From Aurantimicrobium sp. INA4 (GTDB lineage: Bacteria > Actinomycetota > Actinomycetes > Actinomycetales > Microbacteriaceae), in assembly GCF_027924525.1 (NCBI RefSeq), contig NZ_AP027040.1, forward strand, positions 1 to 64,000: DNA of 64,000 nt. Direction: 5' to 3'. The notes below the pieces were generated by a model, which did no database searches, was not told the DNA's origin, and was given only the letters and a program-made list of their open reading frames with translations. This document shows, piece after piece, positions 51,991 through 61,776 of the stretch. How positions within the stretch are numbered: the first letter of the stretch is position 1; each line of letters opens with the position of its first letter. The position numbers and the translations under genes are program-made.

Positions 51991-52425
51991 ATGATTGTCC
52001 TCATCGATGGTGACTGCGCACTGTGTGTGGGACTGATCGAATGGTTGGGAAAACGAATCCCTGAAGACAAACTCACAGCTGAGAACATCTGCATTGTTCC
52101 GGGCGAATCTGACTGGGGTGCCGAACTGCTTCAGGCGGCCGCAATCACAGACTTTGACTCGGTTGTCGTAATCAGGGATGGCCTTGTTCTTCAAGAAAGC
52201 AATGCTGTTCTCGCGCTTTCTGACGTGTTGCCCAGGCGCTGGAATGTGCTTGCCACGATGGCAAGAATCATTCCTCGGCCCTGGCGTGATGCGCTGTATC
52301 GGTACGTTGCACGGCACCGAATTAAGTGGTTCGGCCGTAAGGAGATGTGCGCACTCGAGTCACCAATAGCCAGAGTTACCTATGGCCCACGGGGGAAGCT
52401 CACACGACCCCCAGGCCGGGATTAG
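51991..52425 (+). CDS. DCC-family thiol-disulfide oxidoreductase-like protein (DUF393)
   Basis: The 144-aa protein starts MIVLIDGDCALCVGLIEWLG, the DGDCxxC signature of DUF393, with later blocks SVVVIRDGLVLQESNAVLAL and the RYVARHRIKWFG end. The CxxC suggests thiol redox chemistry; function is not proven. ATG 51991 is preferred, with GAGGGA shortly upstream; GTG 51988 overlapping the helicase stop is equally possible. The stop shares TTAG with purB on the other strand. Confidence 0.83.
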   Translation: MIVLIDGDCALCVGLIEWLGKRIPEDKLTAENICIVPGESDWGAELLQAAAITDFDSVVVIRDGLVLQESNAVLALSDVLPRRWNVLATMARIIPRPWRDALYRYVARHRIKWFGRKEMCALESPIARVTYGPRGKLTRPPGRD

Positions 52426-53801
52426 TTCAGGCGATCTACCAGCTGTGAAGCCAAGCCAACGTATCCGGCAGGAGTGAGTTCCAACAGACGAGCCTTCGCT
52501 TCGTCACCAATCTCGAGTTCGGAAACAAAAGCAATCAGGTCGTCACGACCAATGCGCTTGCCGCGAGTGAGTTCCTTGAGCAAAGCGTAAGGGTCAGAGA
52601 TGGTCGAGCGTCCTGCGGCAACTTCTGCACGAATCACTGTCTGGATAGCTTCGCCCAGGATTTCCCAGTTGGTGTCCAAATCGTAAGCAAGGGCATCTGA
52701 ATCGAGGTCGATTTCGCTCAGTCCACGACGGATGTTATCCAGAGCCAACAGGGAGTGACCAAAACCCACACCCACGTTGCGCTGGGTGGTGGAGTCGGTG
52801 AGGTCACGCTGCAGACGGCTGGTCACCAAGGTGGCAGAGAGGGAATCCAAGATTGCGCAGGAGAGCTCGAGGTTTGCCTCAGCGTTCTCGAAACGAATCG
52901 GGTTGATCTTGTGAGGCATGGTTGAGGAACCAGTAGCGCCTGCCTGAGGAATCTGGCGGAAGTAGCCCATCGAGATGTAGGTCCAGATGTCTGTGGCCAG
53001 GTTGTGTACAACGCGGTTCGCGTGAGAAATCTTGGTGTACAGCTCAGCTTGCCAGTCGTGAGATTCAATCTGAGTAGTCAGCGGGTTCCAGGTCAGACCC
53101 AATCCAGTGACGAACTCTTCAGAGATCTGTGGCCAGTTTGCTGCAGGGTCTGCTGCAAGGTGAGCGGAGAAAGTTCCGGTTGCGCCAGAGAACTTACCCA
53201 AGTATTCAGAGTGCTCAATCTGCTTCTGAATACGCTCAAGACGGTACACAAACACCGCAAGTTCTTTACCCATGGTGGTGGGGGTTGCAGGCTGACCGTG
53301 GGTCTTCGCCAACATCGCTTCGTCGCGGTAGTCTACGGAGAGTTCCCGCAAGCGCGCGATGACGGAGCTCAGCGCTGGCAGCCAAATGTTCTTGGTGGCG
53401 TCCCGCACGATGAGGGCGTAAGAGAGGTTGTTGATGTCTTCACTCGTGCAGGCAAAGTGGGTCAGTTCAGCAATGTGATCTAAGCCAAGCTCGGAGAGCT
53501 TCGCACGAACCAAATATTCAACAGCTTTAACATCGTGACGGGTTGTGGCTTCGAGGCGAGCAAGCTCATCAATCTCTGCCTGTCCAAAGTTAGTCACGAG
53601 TGCACGCAGAGCGGCGATGTTTGCTTCGCTCAAGGGGCTCGTGCCAAACATGCTGTGGTTGGTGAGGTAAATCAACCATTCCACTTCCACCGTCACACGT
53701 GCACGGTTGAGCCCTGCCTCAGAGAGGTATTCACCCAATGGGGAAACAACTGCGTGGTATCGACCATCGAGCGGGCTAAGAACCTGAGGAGGAAGCGTCA
53801 T
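52422..53801 (-). CDS. purB: Adenylosuccinate lyase
   Basis: The 459-aa enzyme cleaves adenylosuccinate and SAICAR in purine synthesis. Seen: LSPLDGRYHAVVSPLG at the start, THFACTSEDINNLSYAL, AKTHGQPATPTTMGKELAV, and the mobile signature loop GSSTMPHKINPI with the catalytic Ser. This layout (about 460 aa) is the longer enterobacterial-like type. ATG 53801. No other purine gene is nearby. It is divergent from the WXG-like/lipase pair (115-bp spacer). Confidence 0.96.
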   Translation of the reverse strand: MTLPPQVLSPLDGRYHAVVSPLGEYLSEAGLNRARVTVEVEWLIYLTNHSMFGTSPLSEANIAALRALVTNFGQAEIDELARLEATTRHDVKAVEYLVRAKLSELGLDHIAELTHFACTSEDINNLSYALIVRDATKNIWLPALSSVIARLRELSVDYRDEAMLAKTHGQPATPTTMGKELAVFVYRLERIQKQIEHSEYLGKFSGATGTFSAHLAADPAANWPQISEEFVTGLGLTWNPLTTQIESHDWQAELYTKISHANRVVHNLATDIWTYISMGYFRQIPQAGATGSSTMPHKINPIRFENAEANLELSCAILDSLSATLVTSRLQRDLTDSTTQRNVGVGFGHSLLALDNIRRGLSEIDLDSDALAYDLDTNWEILGEAIQTVIRAEVAAGRSTISDPYALLKELTRGKRIGRDDLIAFVSELEIGDEAKARLLELTPAGYVGLASQLVDRLN

Positions 53802-53916
53802 ACCTCTATTCTCCCAAACATTTAGGGCATCCCTTCACAGGCAGAGCGGGGCAATCCTTTCCACAGAAACACCTTGAGACAGTTGTGTCACGGCAATACT
53901 CCAGCACAGTAGCCCT

Positions 53917-54144
53917 GTGCCCGACGACTTCATACCGCTCACCCTGCCACCCCAGACACGCATGATCTGGCATGACCTCGTAGCCACCATTGACGCCAGT
54001 ATTCACACCCTCCACAACGGTATTCCCGACCCACTGTGGTGGGGTAGCGCCAGAGCCGCCTATGACGCTCAGGTTGAGGACATCATTTCTGAGTTACGTC
54101 AGGCCAAGAGGGAGATCCTTACCGCACTGGAGCATCCAGGATGA
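53917..54144 (+). CDS. Small WXG100-like helical protein
   Basis: The 75-aa protein looks like a helical hairpin with the turn PLWWGSARAAYDAQVEDI, close to the W-x-G...A..Y pattern of Esx/WXG100 proteins secreted by type VII systems. It is shorter than the usual ~100 aa. The start is uncertain: GTG 53917 gives 75 aa, ATG 53962 gives 60. It overlaps the lipase-like gene by 4 bp, so the two are coupled. No type VII secretion gene is in the window. Assignment is by pattern only. Confidence 0.6.
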   Translation: MPDDFIPLTLPPQTRMIWHDLVATIDASIHTLHNGIPDPLWWGSARAAYDAQVEDIISELRQAKREILTALEHPG

Positions 54145-55481
54145 TGCGAACTTTCACCAGCACTGCAGTAGACACCGTCATCCTCGATGATCTCTCCGCC
54201 AGATTGCATGCCCGGGCAGTAGAACTCGAGCATGCCCTTTCCCGGGCACTTCACTCCTCCTTCACATCAGCATCATTGCGACACTGTTTTCTTCGAACTG
54301 CTCAGTGCGCTCACCGAGTAAAAGATCTCGCAGCGAAAGCTGGTGAGGGGTCCCGGCAGTATGCCCAACGGGAGTTATATCTTCGCGGCGTCACGGAAGA
54401 AATCAGTTCCACGCTGTTGTGGAACCTTGGCCGAGTAATGCCGGCTCTGGTGGCTGCCTATGGCCCCGCCATTATTGGTGGCGTGGCCATCGTGCTGGGA
54501 TTGGCTGCAGCACGACGCATTGCACCTGGAAGTGCCTATGACGCATTTCTGACGCAGTTTGAGAAAAGATTGCCAGATTCAGGACAGGTTTTCAGTAGCC
54601 CTCTTCTCGTCACGGCAACGGCACATCTCGTCTCGGGTACCGATGATTTCGTGGCAGGGGTTGTAGGGCTGCCCAAACCATCACGGGATGGGGTTTTCTC
54701 CGGAGAAGATGCGATTGCTACCGGAGTGATTGCGGGTTTAGGTCTAGTTGGTGCACGCACCTTGCAAGAGACTCCCGTTCGAGTTCGTGAAGTGTCACAA
54801 TTCACAGCACCAGCCCCGCAGGGATATCAGGACGTGATTTCACGAATACCTCGTGCCGAGGACGGCGCCGAACAAATCCGCATCGAACGATATGACAGCG
54901 GCTATGTGGTGTATCTCGGTGGAACCATCGATGCTGGTGTTGAACCCGGTGCTGAACCGTGGGACATGACCAGCAATATGCATTCAATTGCGGAGCTGGA
55001 TTCGGGAAGTTATCGTGCAGCTGTGATGGCCATGAAGGAAGCTGGCATCTCAGCCAGCGACAATGTCATTCTTGTCGGCCACTCTCAGGGCGGATTGATT
55101 GCAGCACAGCTGGCAGCCTCAGGGGAGTATCGAGTCAGTGATGTGGTGACGGTGGGAGCACCACTGCACCATATTGAGATTCCGGAAGACGTTCATGTTT
55201 TGTCAGTCGAACATAGTGAAGACGTCATTCCATCCCTCAGTGGCGTTGCTGCACCGGTGGCAGTGGCCACACATCTCACTGTGAAGCGTTCGCTCTATTC
55301 AGGTACGAGTGCACCCAGGGATCAAGTGCTACCTGCACATAACCTTTCCCGCTACATCGAGACAGGTGCGGTCATGGACCGAAGCACCGACAACAAACTA
55401 GTTACACAACAGCACCGGCTATCCCAGCACATGCGTGGAACAGCAACGGTCACCACATTTCGTGGTGACCGTGTGCAATGA
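54141..55481 (+). CDS. Lipase/alpha-beta hydrolase with Esx-like helical N-terminus
   Basis: The 446-aa protein has an N-terminal helical part (about 1-95), a hydrophobic Gly/Ala-rich stretch (about 102-130) and a C-terminal hydrolase domain: strand YVVYLGGTIDAG, nucleophile elbow VGHSQGGLIAAQLA, acid in VEHSEDVIPSL and likely His in PAHNLSRY, a class-3-lipase-type triad. Partner is the WXG-like protein upstream (ATGATG start overlapping its stop). The layout recalls type VII-secreted lipases with a small helical partner; secretion and target are inference. It ends 6 bp from the convergent gene. Confidence 0.72.
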   Translation: MMRTFTSTAVDTVILDDLSARLHARAVELEHALSRALHSSFTSASLRHCFLRTAQCAHRVKDLAAKAGEGSRQYAQRELYLRGVTEEISSTLLWNLGRVMPALVAAYGPAIIGGVAIVLGLAAARRIAPGSAYDAFLTQFEKRLPDSGQVFSSPLLVTATAHLVSGTDDFVAGVVGLPKPSRDGVFSGEDAIATGVIAGLGLVGARTLQETPVRVREVSQFTAPAPQGYQDVISRIPRAEDGAEQIRIERYDSGYVVYLGGTIDAGVEPGAEPWDMTSNMHSIAELDSGSYRAAVMAMKEAGISASDNVILVGHSQGGLIAAQLAASGEYRVSDVVTVGAPLHHIEIPEDVHVLSVEHSEDVIPSLSGVAAPVAVATHLTVKRSLYSGTSAPRDQVLPAHNLSRYIETGAVMDRSTDNKLVTQQHRLSQHMRGTATVTTFRGDRVQ

Positions 55482-55487
55482 AAGTAA

Positions 55488-55886
55488 TTAAGCCCCAGCT
55501 GCTGGCCGCAGAATCAATCCAAGAAGCCAACTGATAATGGAGAGCACCAAGGCTGCCCAGAAGCCAGCCCAGAAGCCAGCAACCTCGAGGCCGTAACCAA
55601 ATCCGAAGACCTGAGTCAACCAAGCAACAAACATCAGCAGAAGTCCGTTAACTACCAAGGCCATAAATCCGAGGGTCAAGATAAACAGTGGGAATGCGAG
55701 GAAACGAAGTACTCGACCCACAGTTCCGTTGACAAAACCGAAAACAATGGCAACAAAAGCCAAGGTGAGAATGTGACCAATCGCCTGTTGGTCACGGGGA
55801 ATGATCCAGAGGTTTTCGGGCAGCAATACAGTGGTCAGCCAGAGCGCAATCGCGTTGATCACGACAGAAAGAGAAAAAGACTTCAT
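55488..55886 (-). CDS. Membrane protein of the YvlD / phage-holin-4 superfamily
   Basis: The 132-aa protein has four membrane segments and the family features INAIALWLTTVLLP, FGFVNGTVGRVLRFLAFPLF and WAALVLSIISWLLGLILRP. This matches the YvlD-like (PF04020) group, which are chromosomal membrane proteins and not phage holins. ATG 55886. It stands alone between the lipase pair and the dehydrogenase operon. Function unknown; envelope-stress roles are described for some members. Confidence 0.85.
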   Translation of the reverse strand: MKSFSLSVVINAIALWLTTVLLPENLWIIPRDQQAIGHILTLAFVAIVFGFVNGTVGRVLRFLAFPLFILTLGFMALVVNGLLLMFVAWLTQVFGFGYGLEVAGFWAGFWAALVLSIISWLLGLILRPAAGA

Positions 55887-55994
55887 TCTCTTATTCTCTC
55901 AGTTCTCCGATTTAGTGAGTAGCTCCTAGGGTTTTGGCAAGAGATTGTAGAAGACCTACCAGTTAGGACCCCTGAGACGGGATAGATTGGGTAC

Positions 55995-57131
55995 ATGGCC
56001 GATGAGACTTTAGATCCCATGGTGCAGTTCCTCACGCCCGAAGGTAACTTTGCTCCCAGCGAGAGCGCTGAAGAGTTTATGCCCTACTTCCAGCGCTTGA
56101 CTGAGGCTGATCACCGCAAGTTCTACCGCGACATGGTTGTCATTCGTCGTTTCGATACCGAAGCAACCAACCTGCAGCGTCAGGGACAACTCGCGTTATG
56201 GGTTCCTAGCCACGGCCAAGAGGGTGCACAGGTTGGTTCAGCCCACGCCACCAAAGACCAAGACCACATTTTTCCCGCATACCGCGAGCATGCCATCGGC
56301 ATGATTCGTGGCATTGATGTCTTAGACATCATCCGTGTTCTTCGCGGATTGACGCACGGCGGCTGGGATCCCAAAAACCCTGCGTATAAGAACTTCCATA
56401 TCTATACCCTCGTGATTGGTTCGCAGGCTTTGCATGCCACCGGTTATGGCATGGGCATCAACTTTGATGGCACCACCAACACCGGGAACCCTGACACAGA
56501 CCAGGCCGTCATTGTGTATTTCGGTGATGGTGCAACAAGCCAGGGTGATGTCAGCGAAGCCTTTGTCTTCGCTGCCAGCTATCAAACGCCTCAGGTGTTC
56601 TTTGTGCAAAACAACCACTGGGCTATCTCGGTCCCGGTCAGCACTCAAGCACGTGTTCCGCTGTACAAGCGCGGTGAAGGCTTCGGCATCCCCGGCGTTC
56701 AGGTAGACGGTAATGACGTCTTTGCGAGCTATGCGGTTACCGCGAAACAGCTCGATGATGCCCGCAGCGGTAAAGGCCCGAGCCTGATCGAGGCACACAC
56801 CTACCGCATTGGTGCACACACCTCGAGTGATGATCCCACCAAATACCGCACCGATGCGGAACTGGATTCCTGGATCGCCCGCGACCCCATCAGCCGTATG
56901 GAAGCATTCCTACGCAACGCAGGTGCGCCCCAGTCCTTCTTTGATGAAGTTCACCAGGAAGCTGCAGACTTCGCCAGCGATATTCGCCGCCGCACCGTCG
57001 ATTTGAAGAACCCTGAACCTGCCAGCATGTTCAACCACGTTTACACCGACCCACATCCAGTCATGGATGAGCAAAGCGCATGGCTGGCTGCCTATGAGGC
57101 ATCCTTCGACGAGCAGGGAGGTGGTCACTAG
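55995..57131 (+). CDS. 2-oxoacid dehydrogenase E1 alpha subunit
   Basis: The 378-aa TPP-dependent subunit decarboxylates a 2-oxo acid. Seen: YRDMVVIRRFDTEATNLQRQ, SHGQEGAQVGSAHA, and the TPP motif GDGATSQGDVSEAF ... FFVQNNHWAISVP, plus the YRIGAHTSSDDPTKY phosphorylation-loop equivalent. By similarity it is nearer the branched-chain (BkdA) or actinobacterial alternative PDH type than AceE. ATG 55995 has TAGATT (55983-55988) 6 nt upstream, leaderless. It heads a three-gene complex operon without an E3 gene. Confidence 0.92.
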   Translation: MADETLDPMVQFLTPEGNFAPSESAEEFMPYFQRLTEADHRKFYRDMVVIRRFDTEATNLQRQGQLALWVPSHGQEGAQVGSAHATKDQDHIFPAYREHAIGMIRGIDVLDIIRVLRGLTHGGWDPKNPAYKNFHIYTLVIGSQALHATGYGMGINFDGTTNTGNPDTDQAVIVYFGDGATSQGDVSEAFVFAASYQTPQVFFVQNNHWAISVPVSTQARVPLYKRGEGFGIPGVQVDGNDVFASYAVTAKQLDDARSGKGPSLIEAHTYRIGAHTSSDDPTKYRTDAELDSWIARDPISRMEAFLRNAGAPQSFFDEVHQEAADFASDIRRRTVDLKNPEPASMFNHVYTDPHPVMDEQSAWLAAYEASFDEQGGGH

Positions 57132-58111
57132 TGGCTATTGAAAACCTTCCATTAGGTAAGGCCATTAACCTGGGTCTGCGTCAGGCGATGCTTAATGACC
57201 CCAAGGTCATCATGATGGGTGAAGATATTGGAACCCTCGGTGGTGTCTTCCGTGTCACCGAAGGACTCAAGCAAGAATTTGGCGCTAACCGCGTGCTCGA
57301 TACCCCGCTCGCCGAATCTGGAATCGTGGGTACAGCCATTGGTTTGGCCATGCGCGGCTACCGCCCCGTTGTCGAGATTCAGTTCAACGGTTTTGTGTAT
57401 CCCGCCTTTGACCAAATCACTAGCCAGCTGGCGAAGCTCACCAACCGCCACGAGGGCGCCATGCAATTCCCCGTCGTGATCCGTATTCCTTATGGTGGCC
57501 ACATTGGTGCAGTAGAGCACCACCAGGAAAGCAATGAGGCCTATTTCTTGCACACTGCAGGTTTGCGCGTGGTCAGCCCCTGCAATCCTCACGATGCCTA
57601 TTGGATGATCCAAGAATCCATCCAGTCCAACGACCCCGTGATCTTCTTCGAGCCCATGAGTCGATACTGGCCCAAGGCAGATGTTGACACCTCAGCATCA
57701 AACTTCCCTCTGCATGCATCACGAGTCGTGCGCCAAGGAACCGACGTGACGGTTGTTGGTCACGGAGCGATGGTCAGCGTTCTGCTGCAGGCAGCAGAAG
57801 TCGCTGCCCAAGAAGGCATGAGCTTGGAAGTGATCGACCTGCGTTCACTCTCTCCGATTGATTACGCGCCAGTGTTGGAATCCGTTCGCAAGACCGGTCG
57901 TTGTGTGATTGCTCAGGAAGCCCCCGGCAATGTGAGCCTGGCTTCAGAGGTTGCCGCCACCATCACAGAGAAGGCCTTCTACTCTCTCGAAGCCCCCGTG
58001 CTGCGCGTGACAGGATTCGACACCCCCTTCCCTCCAGCAAAGCTTGAGGCCATCTACCTACCCGACTCGGACCGCGTCCTCGACGCTGTCGACCGAGTGC
58101 TGAGTTACTAG
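57131..58111 (+). CDS. 2-oxoacid dehydrogenase E1 beta subunit
   Basis: The 326-aa beta subunit has [67 protein letters not shown] and the C-terminal [15 protein letters not shown]. It forms the alpha2beta2 E1 with the gene upstream. GTG 57131 overlaps the E1 alpha stop by 1 bp. The E2 gene follows after 10 bp with a ribosome binding site AGGAG in the gap. Confidence 0.94.
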   Translation: MAIENLPLGKAINLGLRQAMLNDPKVIMMGEDIGTLGGVFRVTEGLKQEFGANRVLDTPLAESGIVGTAIGLAMRGYRPVVEIQFNGFVYPAFDQITSQLAKLTNRHEGAMQFPVVIRIPYGGHIGAVEHHQESNEAYFLHTAGLRVVSPCNPHDAYWMIQESIQSNDPVIFFEPMSRYWPKADVDTSASNFPLHASRVVRQGTDVTVVGHGAMVSVLLQAAEVAAQEGMSLEVIDLRSLSPIDYAPVLESVRKTGRCVIAQEAPGNVSLASEVAATITEKAFYSLEAPVLRVTGFDTPFPPAKLEAIYLPDSDRVLDAVDRVLSY

Positions 58112-58121
58112 GAGTGACCAG

Positions 58122-59519
58122 ATGACGGTATCTAAGTTCTACCTCCCCGACGTGGGTGAAGGCCTTACAGAGGCAGAGATTGTTTCCTGGAAGGTCAAGC
58201 CCGGAGACTCCGTCGCCATCAATGACATCTTGGTTGAGATTGAGACGGCCAAGTCTCTGGTTGAACTGCCCAGCCCCTATGAGGGGCAGGTCAGTGAACT
58301 GCTTGCCCAAGAAGGTGAAACCGTTGAGGTTGGCACAGCAATCATCACCATTTCTTCTGCCGGCGACTCTATGCTGACAGCGCCCACACCTACCCTCGCT
58401 CAGGCAGCAATGGCGAATGAAGTGTTCGTCACCGCAGACAGCGAGATGGATGGCGCCAAGGATGCCAAAGACGAAGCCTCCGGAAGTGTTCTGGTTGGTT
58501 ACGGCGTTGGTGGCCACGCCGCTACACGCCGTCGTCGTGGTGGAAATGCTCCTGCTCCCACCCCACCAGCTGCACCCGCAGTTGTGACACCCGTTCCTCA
58601 AGCACTTACACCTGCTCCTGTTGCTAAGCGCCCAGCATCCCTTCCGGTCACAGAAGCAGTGCCCGTCATTGCGAAGCCGCCTATTCGTAAGTTGGCCAAG
58701 GATCTCGACGTGAACCTCGCTGAGGTTCAGGCAACTGGTATTGCCGGAGAAATCACCCGTGATGACGTGATTCGCCACGCCTCACAAGCATCCGTTTTCC
58801 GCAACATTCAAACTCCTGAATGGCCTGAAGAGCGCGAAGAGCGCATCCCCGTTAAAGGCGTGCGCAAGGCCATTGCGACGGCGATGGTGCAAAGCGCGTT
58901 CACAGCTCCACACGTTTCCGTTTTCGTTGATGTTGATGCCACCCGCACGATGGAGTTCGTCAAGCGACTCAAGAACTCTCCTGACTTTGCTGGTGTGAAG
59001 GTGTCGCCACTGCTGATTCTGGCCAAGGCCATCATCTGGGCAGTGCGACGCAACCCCACCGTGAACTCGACGTGGACCGACAAAGAAATCATTGTTCACC
59101 GCTATGTGAACTTAGGTGTTGCCGCAGCCACACCGCGTGGTCTCATTGTTCCCAACGTCAAAGACTCTCATGAGATGAGCCTGCTTGAGCTCGCTCAAGC
59201 TCTCGAGAAGCTCACCCTGGATGCTCGTGACGGTAAGACCTCCCCAGCTGACATGGCCGGCGGAACAATCACCGTGACCAACATTGGTGTGTTCGGCATG
59301 GACACCGGAACCCCCATCCTGAACCCCGGTGAAGTGGGCATCCTTGCCCTGGGAACAATCAAGCAAAAGCCCTGGGTTGTTGACGGTGAGGTTCGTCCAC
59401 GTTTCGTCACCACCTTAGGTGCTAGCTTTGACCACCGCGTGGTTGATGGTGACGTGGCCAGCCGCTTCTTGGCTGACGTGGCCAGCGTGGTCGAAGAGCC
59501 TGCTCTACTTCTTGACTAA
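58122..59519 (+). CDS. 2-oxoacid dehydrogenase E2 (dihydrolipoyl acyltransferase)
   Basis: The 465-aa core subunit has one lipoyl domain (lipoyl Lys44 in [13 protein letters not shown]), a Pro/Ala-rich linker, a peripheral-subunit-binding domain ([20 protein letters not shown], about 185-220) and the acyltransferase domain with the [11 protein letters not shown] active-site motif. Only one lipoyl domain suggests the branched-chain or alternative-PDH class; the actual substrate cannot be fixed from sequence. No E3 gene is present here. The stop shares CTAA with the convergent lysE-type gene. Confidence 0.93.
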   Translation: MTVSKFYLPDVGEGLTEAEIVSWKVKPGDSVAINDILVEIETAKSLVELPSPYEGQVSELLAQEGETVEVGTAIITISSAGDSMLTAPTPTLAQAAMANEVFVTADSEMDGAKDAKDEASGSVLVGYGVGGHAATRRRRGGNAPAPTPPAAPAVVTPVPQALTPAPVAKRPASLPVTEAVPVIAKPPIRKLAKDLDVNLAEVQATGIAGEITRDDVIRHASQASVFRNIQTPEWPEEREERIPVKGVRKAIATAMVQSAFTAPHVSVFVDVDATRTMEFVKRLKNSPDFAGVKVSPLLILAKAIIWAVRRNPTVNSTWTDKEIIVHRYVNLGVAAATPRGLIVPNVKDSHEMSLLELAQALEKLTLDARDGKTSPADMAGGTITVTNIGVFGMDTGTPILNPGEVGILALGTIKQKPWVVDGEVRPRFVTTLGASFDHRVVDGDVASRFLADVASVVEEPALLLD

Positions 59520-60151
59520 AGAGAGTCGAAGAAGGCTACCCAGATAGCCAAGCCAATAATCAGGATGCCTCCGGTGCCCTGAACAATAGCTAAACGCTTG
59601 GGGTCTTTGGCAAACCAGTCGCGCGCCAAACCAGCTCCGATGGCATACATCGAGTCACTCAAGACACCAATGATCTCGAAGATCAGTCCCAAGATCAGCA
59701 ATTGCAGCATGACATTGCCTTGCTTCACATCCACAAAGCCCGGAAGCACCGCGGTGAAGAACACCATGGTCTTGGGATTACTAATTCCCACCAAGAATCC
59801 TTCACGCAATGTCTTGAGTTTGGATTGCTGCGGGCCACTGGCGTCAATATCAAAGCCGTGGTCTTTGCGGTGGCGGAACGCTTGGATGCCTAGATAAGCA
59901 AGATAGGCCGCACCCAAGTACTTGATTCCATAGAACAGGAACTCTGAACTGGCAACTATGGCGCCCAAGCCCAACACAACAGCAATCAACCAGACTGAGG
60001 TGCCTATCGCGTTACCGACAACCGTGAGAACACCGGCGCCCTTGCCCAGGGCAAGAGAGCGCCCGACCGCGAACATGACGGAGGGGCCAGGGATCAAAAT
60101 GATCACCAGCGCCGCAATGGTGAACGCAATCAGATTCTCAATGGGTGGCAT
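59516..60151 (-). CDS. LysE/RhtB-family amino acid exporter
   Basis: The 211-aa protein has five to six membrane segments and the family start [20 protein letters not shown] with the [15 protein letters not shown] and [14 protein letters not shown] motifs. It would export a small amino acid or amino-acid derivative. ATG 60151 is 8 bp after the oxidoreductase stop, so the two are likely in one operon; an Lrp-type regulator lies just beyond. Substrate unknown. Confidence 0.9.
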   Translation of the reverse strand: MPPIENLIAFTIAALVIILIPGPSVMFAVGRSLALGKGAGVLTVVGNAIGTSVWLIAVVLGLGAIVASSEFLFYGIKYLGAAYLAYLGIQAFRHRKDHGFDIDASGPQQSKLKTLREGFLVGISNPKTMVFFTAVLPGFVDVKQGNVMLQLLILGLIFEIIGVLSDSMYAIGAGLARDWFAKDPKRLAIVQGTGGILIIGLAIWVAFFDSL

Positions 60152-60159
60152 GAGAACAG

Positions 60160-61743
60160 CTAGCTGCTTTCGAGCACGGCCATGGCGGCGTTGTGGCCAC
60201 CAATACCGGAGACGGCACCACCGCGACGAGCACCAGAACCACAGAGCAATACTCCGGGGTAGTCAGTTGCCACACCCCACCGAGCTGCAGGGGTGGAGAG
60301 ATCTTCATCGTCCTCGACCCATGGCCAGGAGAGAAGACCGTGGAAAATGTTTCCACCGGTCATATTGAGGGCATCTTCGAGATCAAGTGTGGTCTTAGTT
60401 TCTACACACAGCTCACCATTGGCATCACGCATGAGCACGTCTTCGATGGGCTCAGCGAGCACGCTGTTGAGTGACCGCAATACTGCCTCTTGCAGCTGTG
60501 CTCGAACGGCATCATTGTTCTCACGGTTGACCAGAGAGTGAGGTGCGTGAATACCAAACACTGTCAGTGTCTGTGCCCCTGCAGCACGTAGCTCTGGACC
60601 CAAAATGCTGGGATCACTGAGCGAGTGGCAATAGATTTCACACGGCATGGTTGACGGAACCTTGCCCGCAGAGGCCTCTTCGAAAGCTTTCTGCAGTTGG
60701 CCGTATGTTTCGTTGATGTGGAAGGTTCCGCCAAAAGCTTGCTCAGGTGTAACAGTCGGGTCCGCCAGCTTTGGCAATCTCTTGAGCAGCAAATTGACTT
60801 TAACTTGAGCGCCCTCCGGGCGCTTCTCAGGTGCCAGTTCTTCGCCCAACAATTGAGCAAGAACCCAGGGAGAAACGTTAGCGAGAACCCAGGGAGTGCT
60901 CACTTCGTGCGCCTGACCGTCCCTGGTGTAGAACACAGCGTTGAGGTCACCAATTGATTCAGCTGGAGCAATAGCTGTAACTTCGGCTTCAGTGAGCAAG
61001 GTAGCACCTGCCTGGCGTGCTGCGCGAGCTATCTCACCCGAGACAGCACCCATGCCACCAACGGGCACATCCCAGTCACCCGTGGTGCCGCCAATCACGT
61101 GATACAGGAAGCAACGGTTTTGATCCAAGCTGGCATCGTGTGGTGCGGCGAAGGTTCCGATAATGCCGTCAGTGTAAGCAACACCACGAGCAATGTCGCC
61201 CTTAATGTCACGTTCGATAACTTCACCGAGTGGGCGTTCGATAAATTCATCCCATACAACGTCGTTCCCCAGGAGCTTCTTGGCTTCTGAGCGTGTGACG
61301 AGAGGCTCAGTCACGGTTGGCCACAGCACCTTGGCTAACTCGATGGTCTTGGCATAGAACGCTTCAAAGCCGGCAGCATCTTCTGCTTCACCAATGCGAG
61401 AGAACGAGGACGCGGTCGCAGAAGAATCCTGGTTATCTACCAGTAAACCCAGTTCAGGGTTTGCGGGCACTGGAGTGTAGGAAGAGTAGCGGCGACGAAT
61501 GAGTTTCACATCCAGTCCAAGATCATCAATGATCTTTTGGGGTAGAAGGCTCACCAGGTAGCTGTATCGGGAGAGCCGGGCGTCAATGCCCTCAAATGCC
61601 TCAGCAGATATTGCAGCACCACCGACGTGGTCACTTCGCTCCAACACAAGAACAGACCGTCCGGTCTTAGCTAAATAGGCGGCGGCGGTCAGGCCGTTGT
61701 GACCCCCGCCAACGATAACGACGTCGTAGGCTTCTTTGCTCAT
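60160..61743 (-). CDS. FAD-dependent oxidoreductase, PYROXD2/phytoene-desaturase-like
   Basis: The 527-aa flavoprotein has the FAD motif VVIVGGGHNGLTAAAYLAKTG with the ERSDHVGG extension, the long insert typical of the phytoene desaturase superfamily (RRRYSSYTPVPANPELGLLV) and the C-terminal GVLLCGSGARRGGAVSGIGG FAD-closing motif. It is closest in pattern to PYROXD2-like proteins rather than to true carotenoid desaturases; no crt gene lies near. ATG 61743 has TAGGCT 6 nt upstream; the intervening GGAGGA abuts the ATG, too close for a ribosome binding site. Substrate unknown. Confidence 0.88.
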   Translation of the reverse strand: MSKEAYDVVIVGGGHNGLTAAAYLAKTGRSVLVLERSDHVGGAAISAEAFEGIDARLSRYSYLVSLLPQKIIDDLGLDVKLIRRRYSSYTPVPANPELGLLVDNQDSSATASSFSRIGEAEDAAGFEAFYAKTIELAKVLWPTVTEPLVTRSEAKKLLGNDVVWDEFIERPLGEVIERDIKGDIARGVAYTDGIIGTFAAPHDASLDQNRCFLYHVIGGTTGDWDVPVGGMGAVSGEIARAARQAGATLLTEAEVTAIAPAESIGDLNAVFYTRDGQAHEVSTPWVLANVSPWVLAQLLGEELAPEKRPEGAQVKVNLLLKRLPKLADPTVTPEQAFGGTFHINETYGQLQKAFEEASAGKVPSTMPCEIYCHSLSDPSILGPELRAAGAQTLTVFGIHAPHSLVNRENNDAVRAQLQEAVLRSLNSVLAEPIEDVLMRDANGELCVETKTTLDLEDALNMTGGNIFHGLLSWPWVEDDEDLSTPAARWGVATDYPGVLLCGSGARRGGAVSGIGGHNAAMAVLESS

Positions 61744-61776
61744 TCCTCCAGCCTAGCGGGGACGTTTGGGAACAAA

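Noticed and set aside
61744..61749. GGAGGA as ribosome binding site of the oxidoreductase gene at 61743
   Set aside because: It directly touches the ATG with no spacer; together with TAGGCT upstream a leaderless start fits better.
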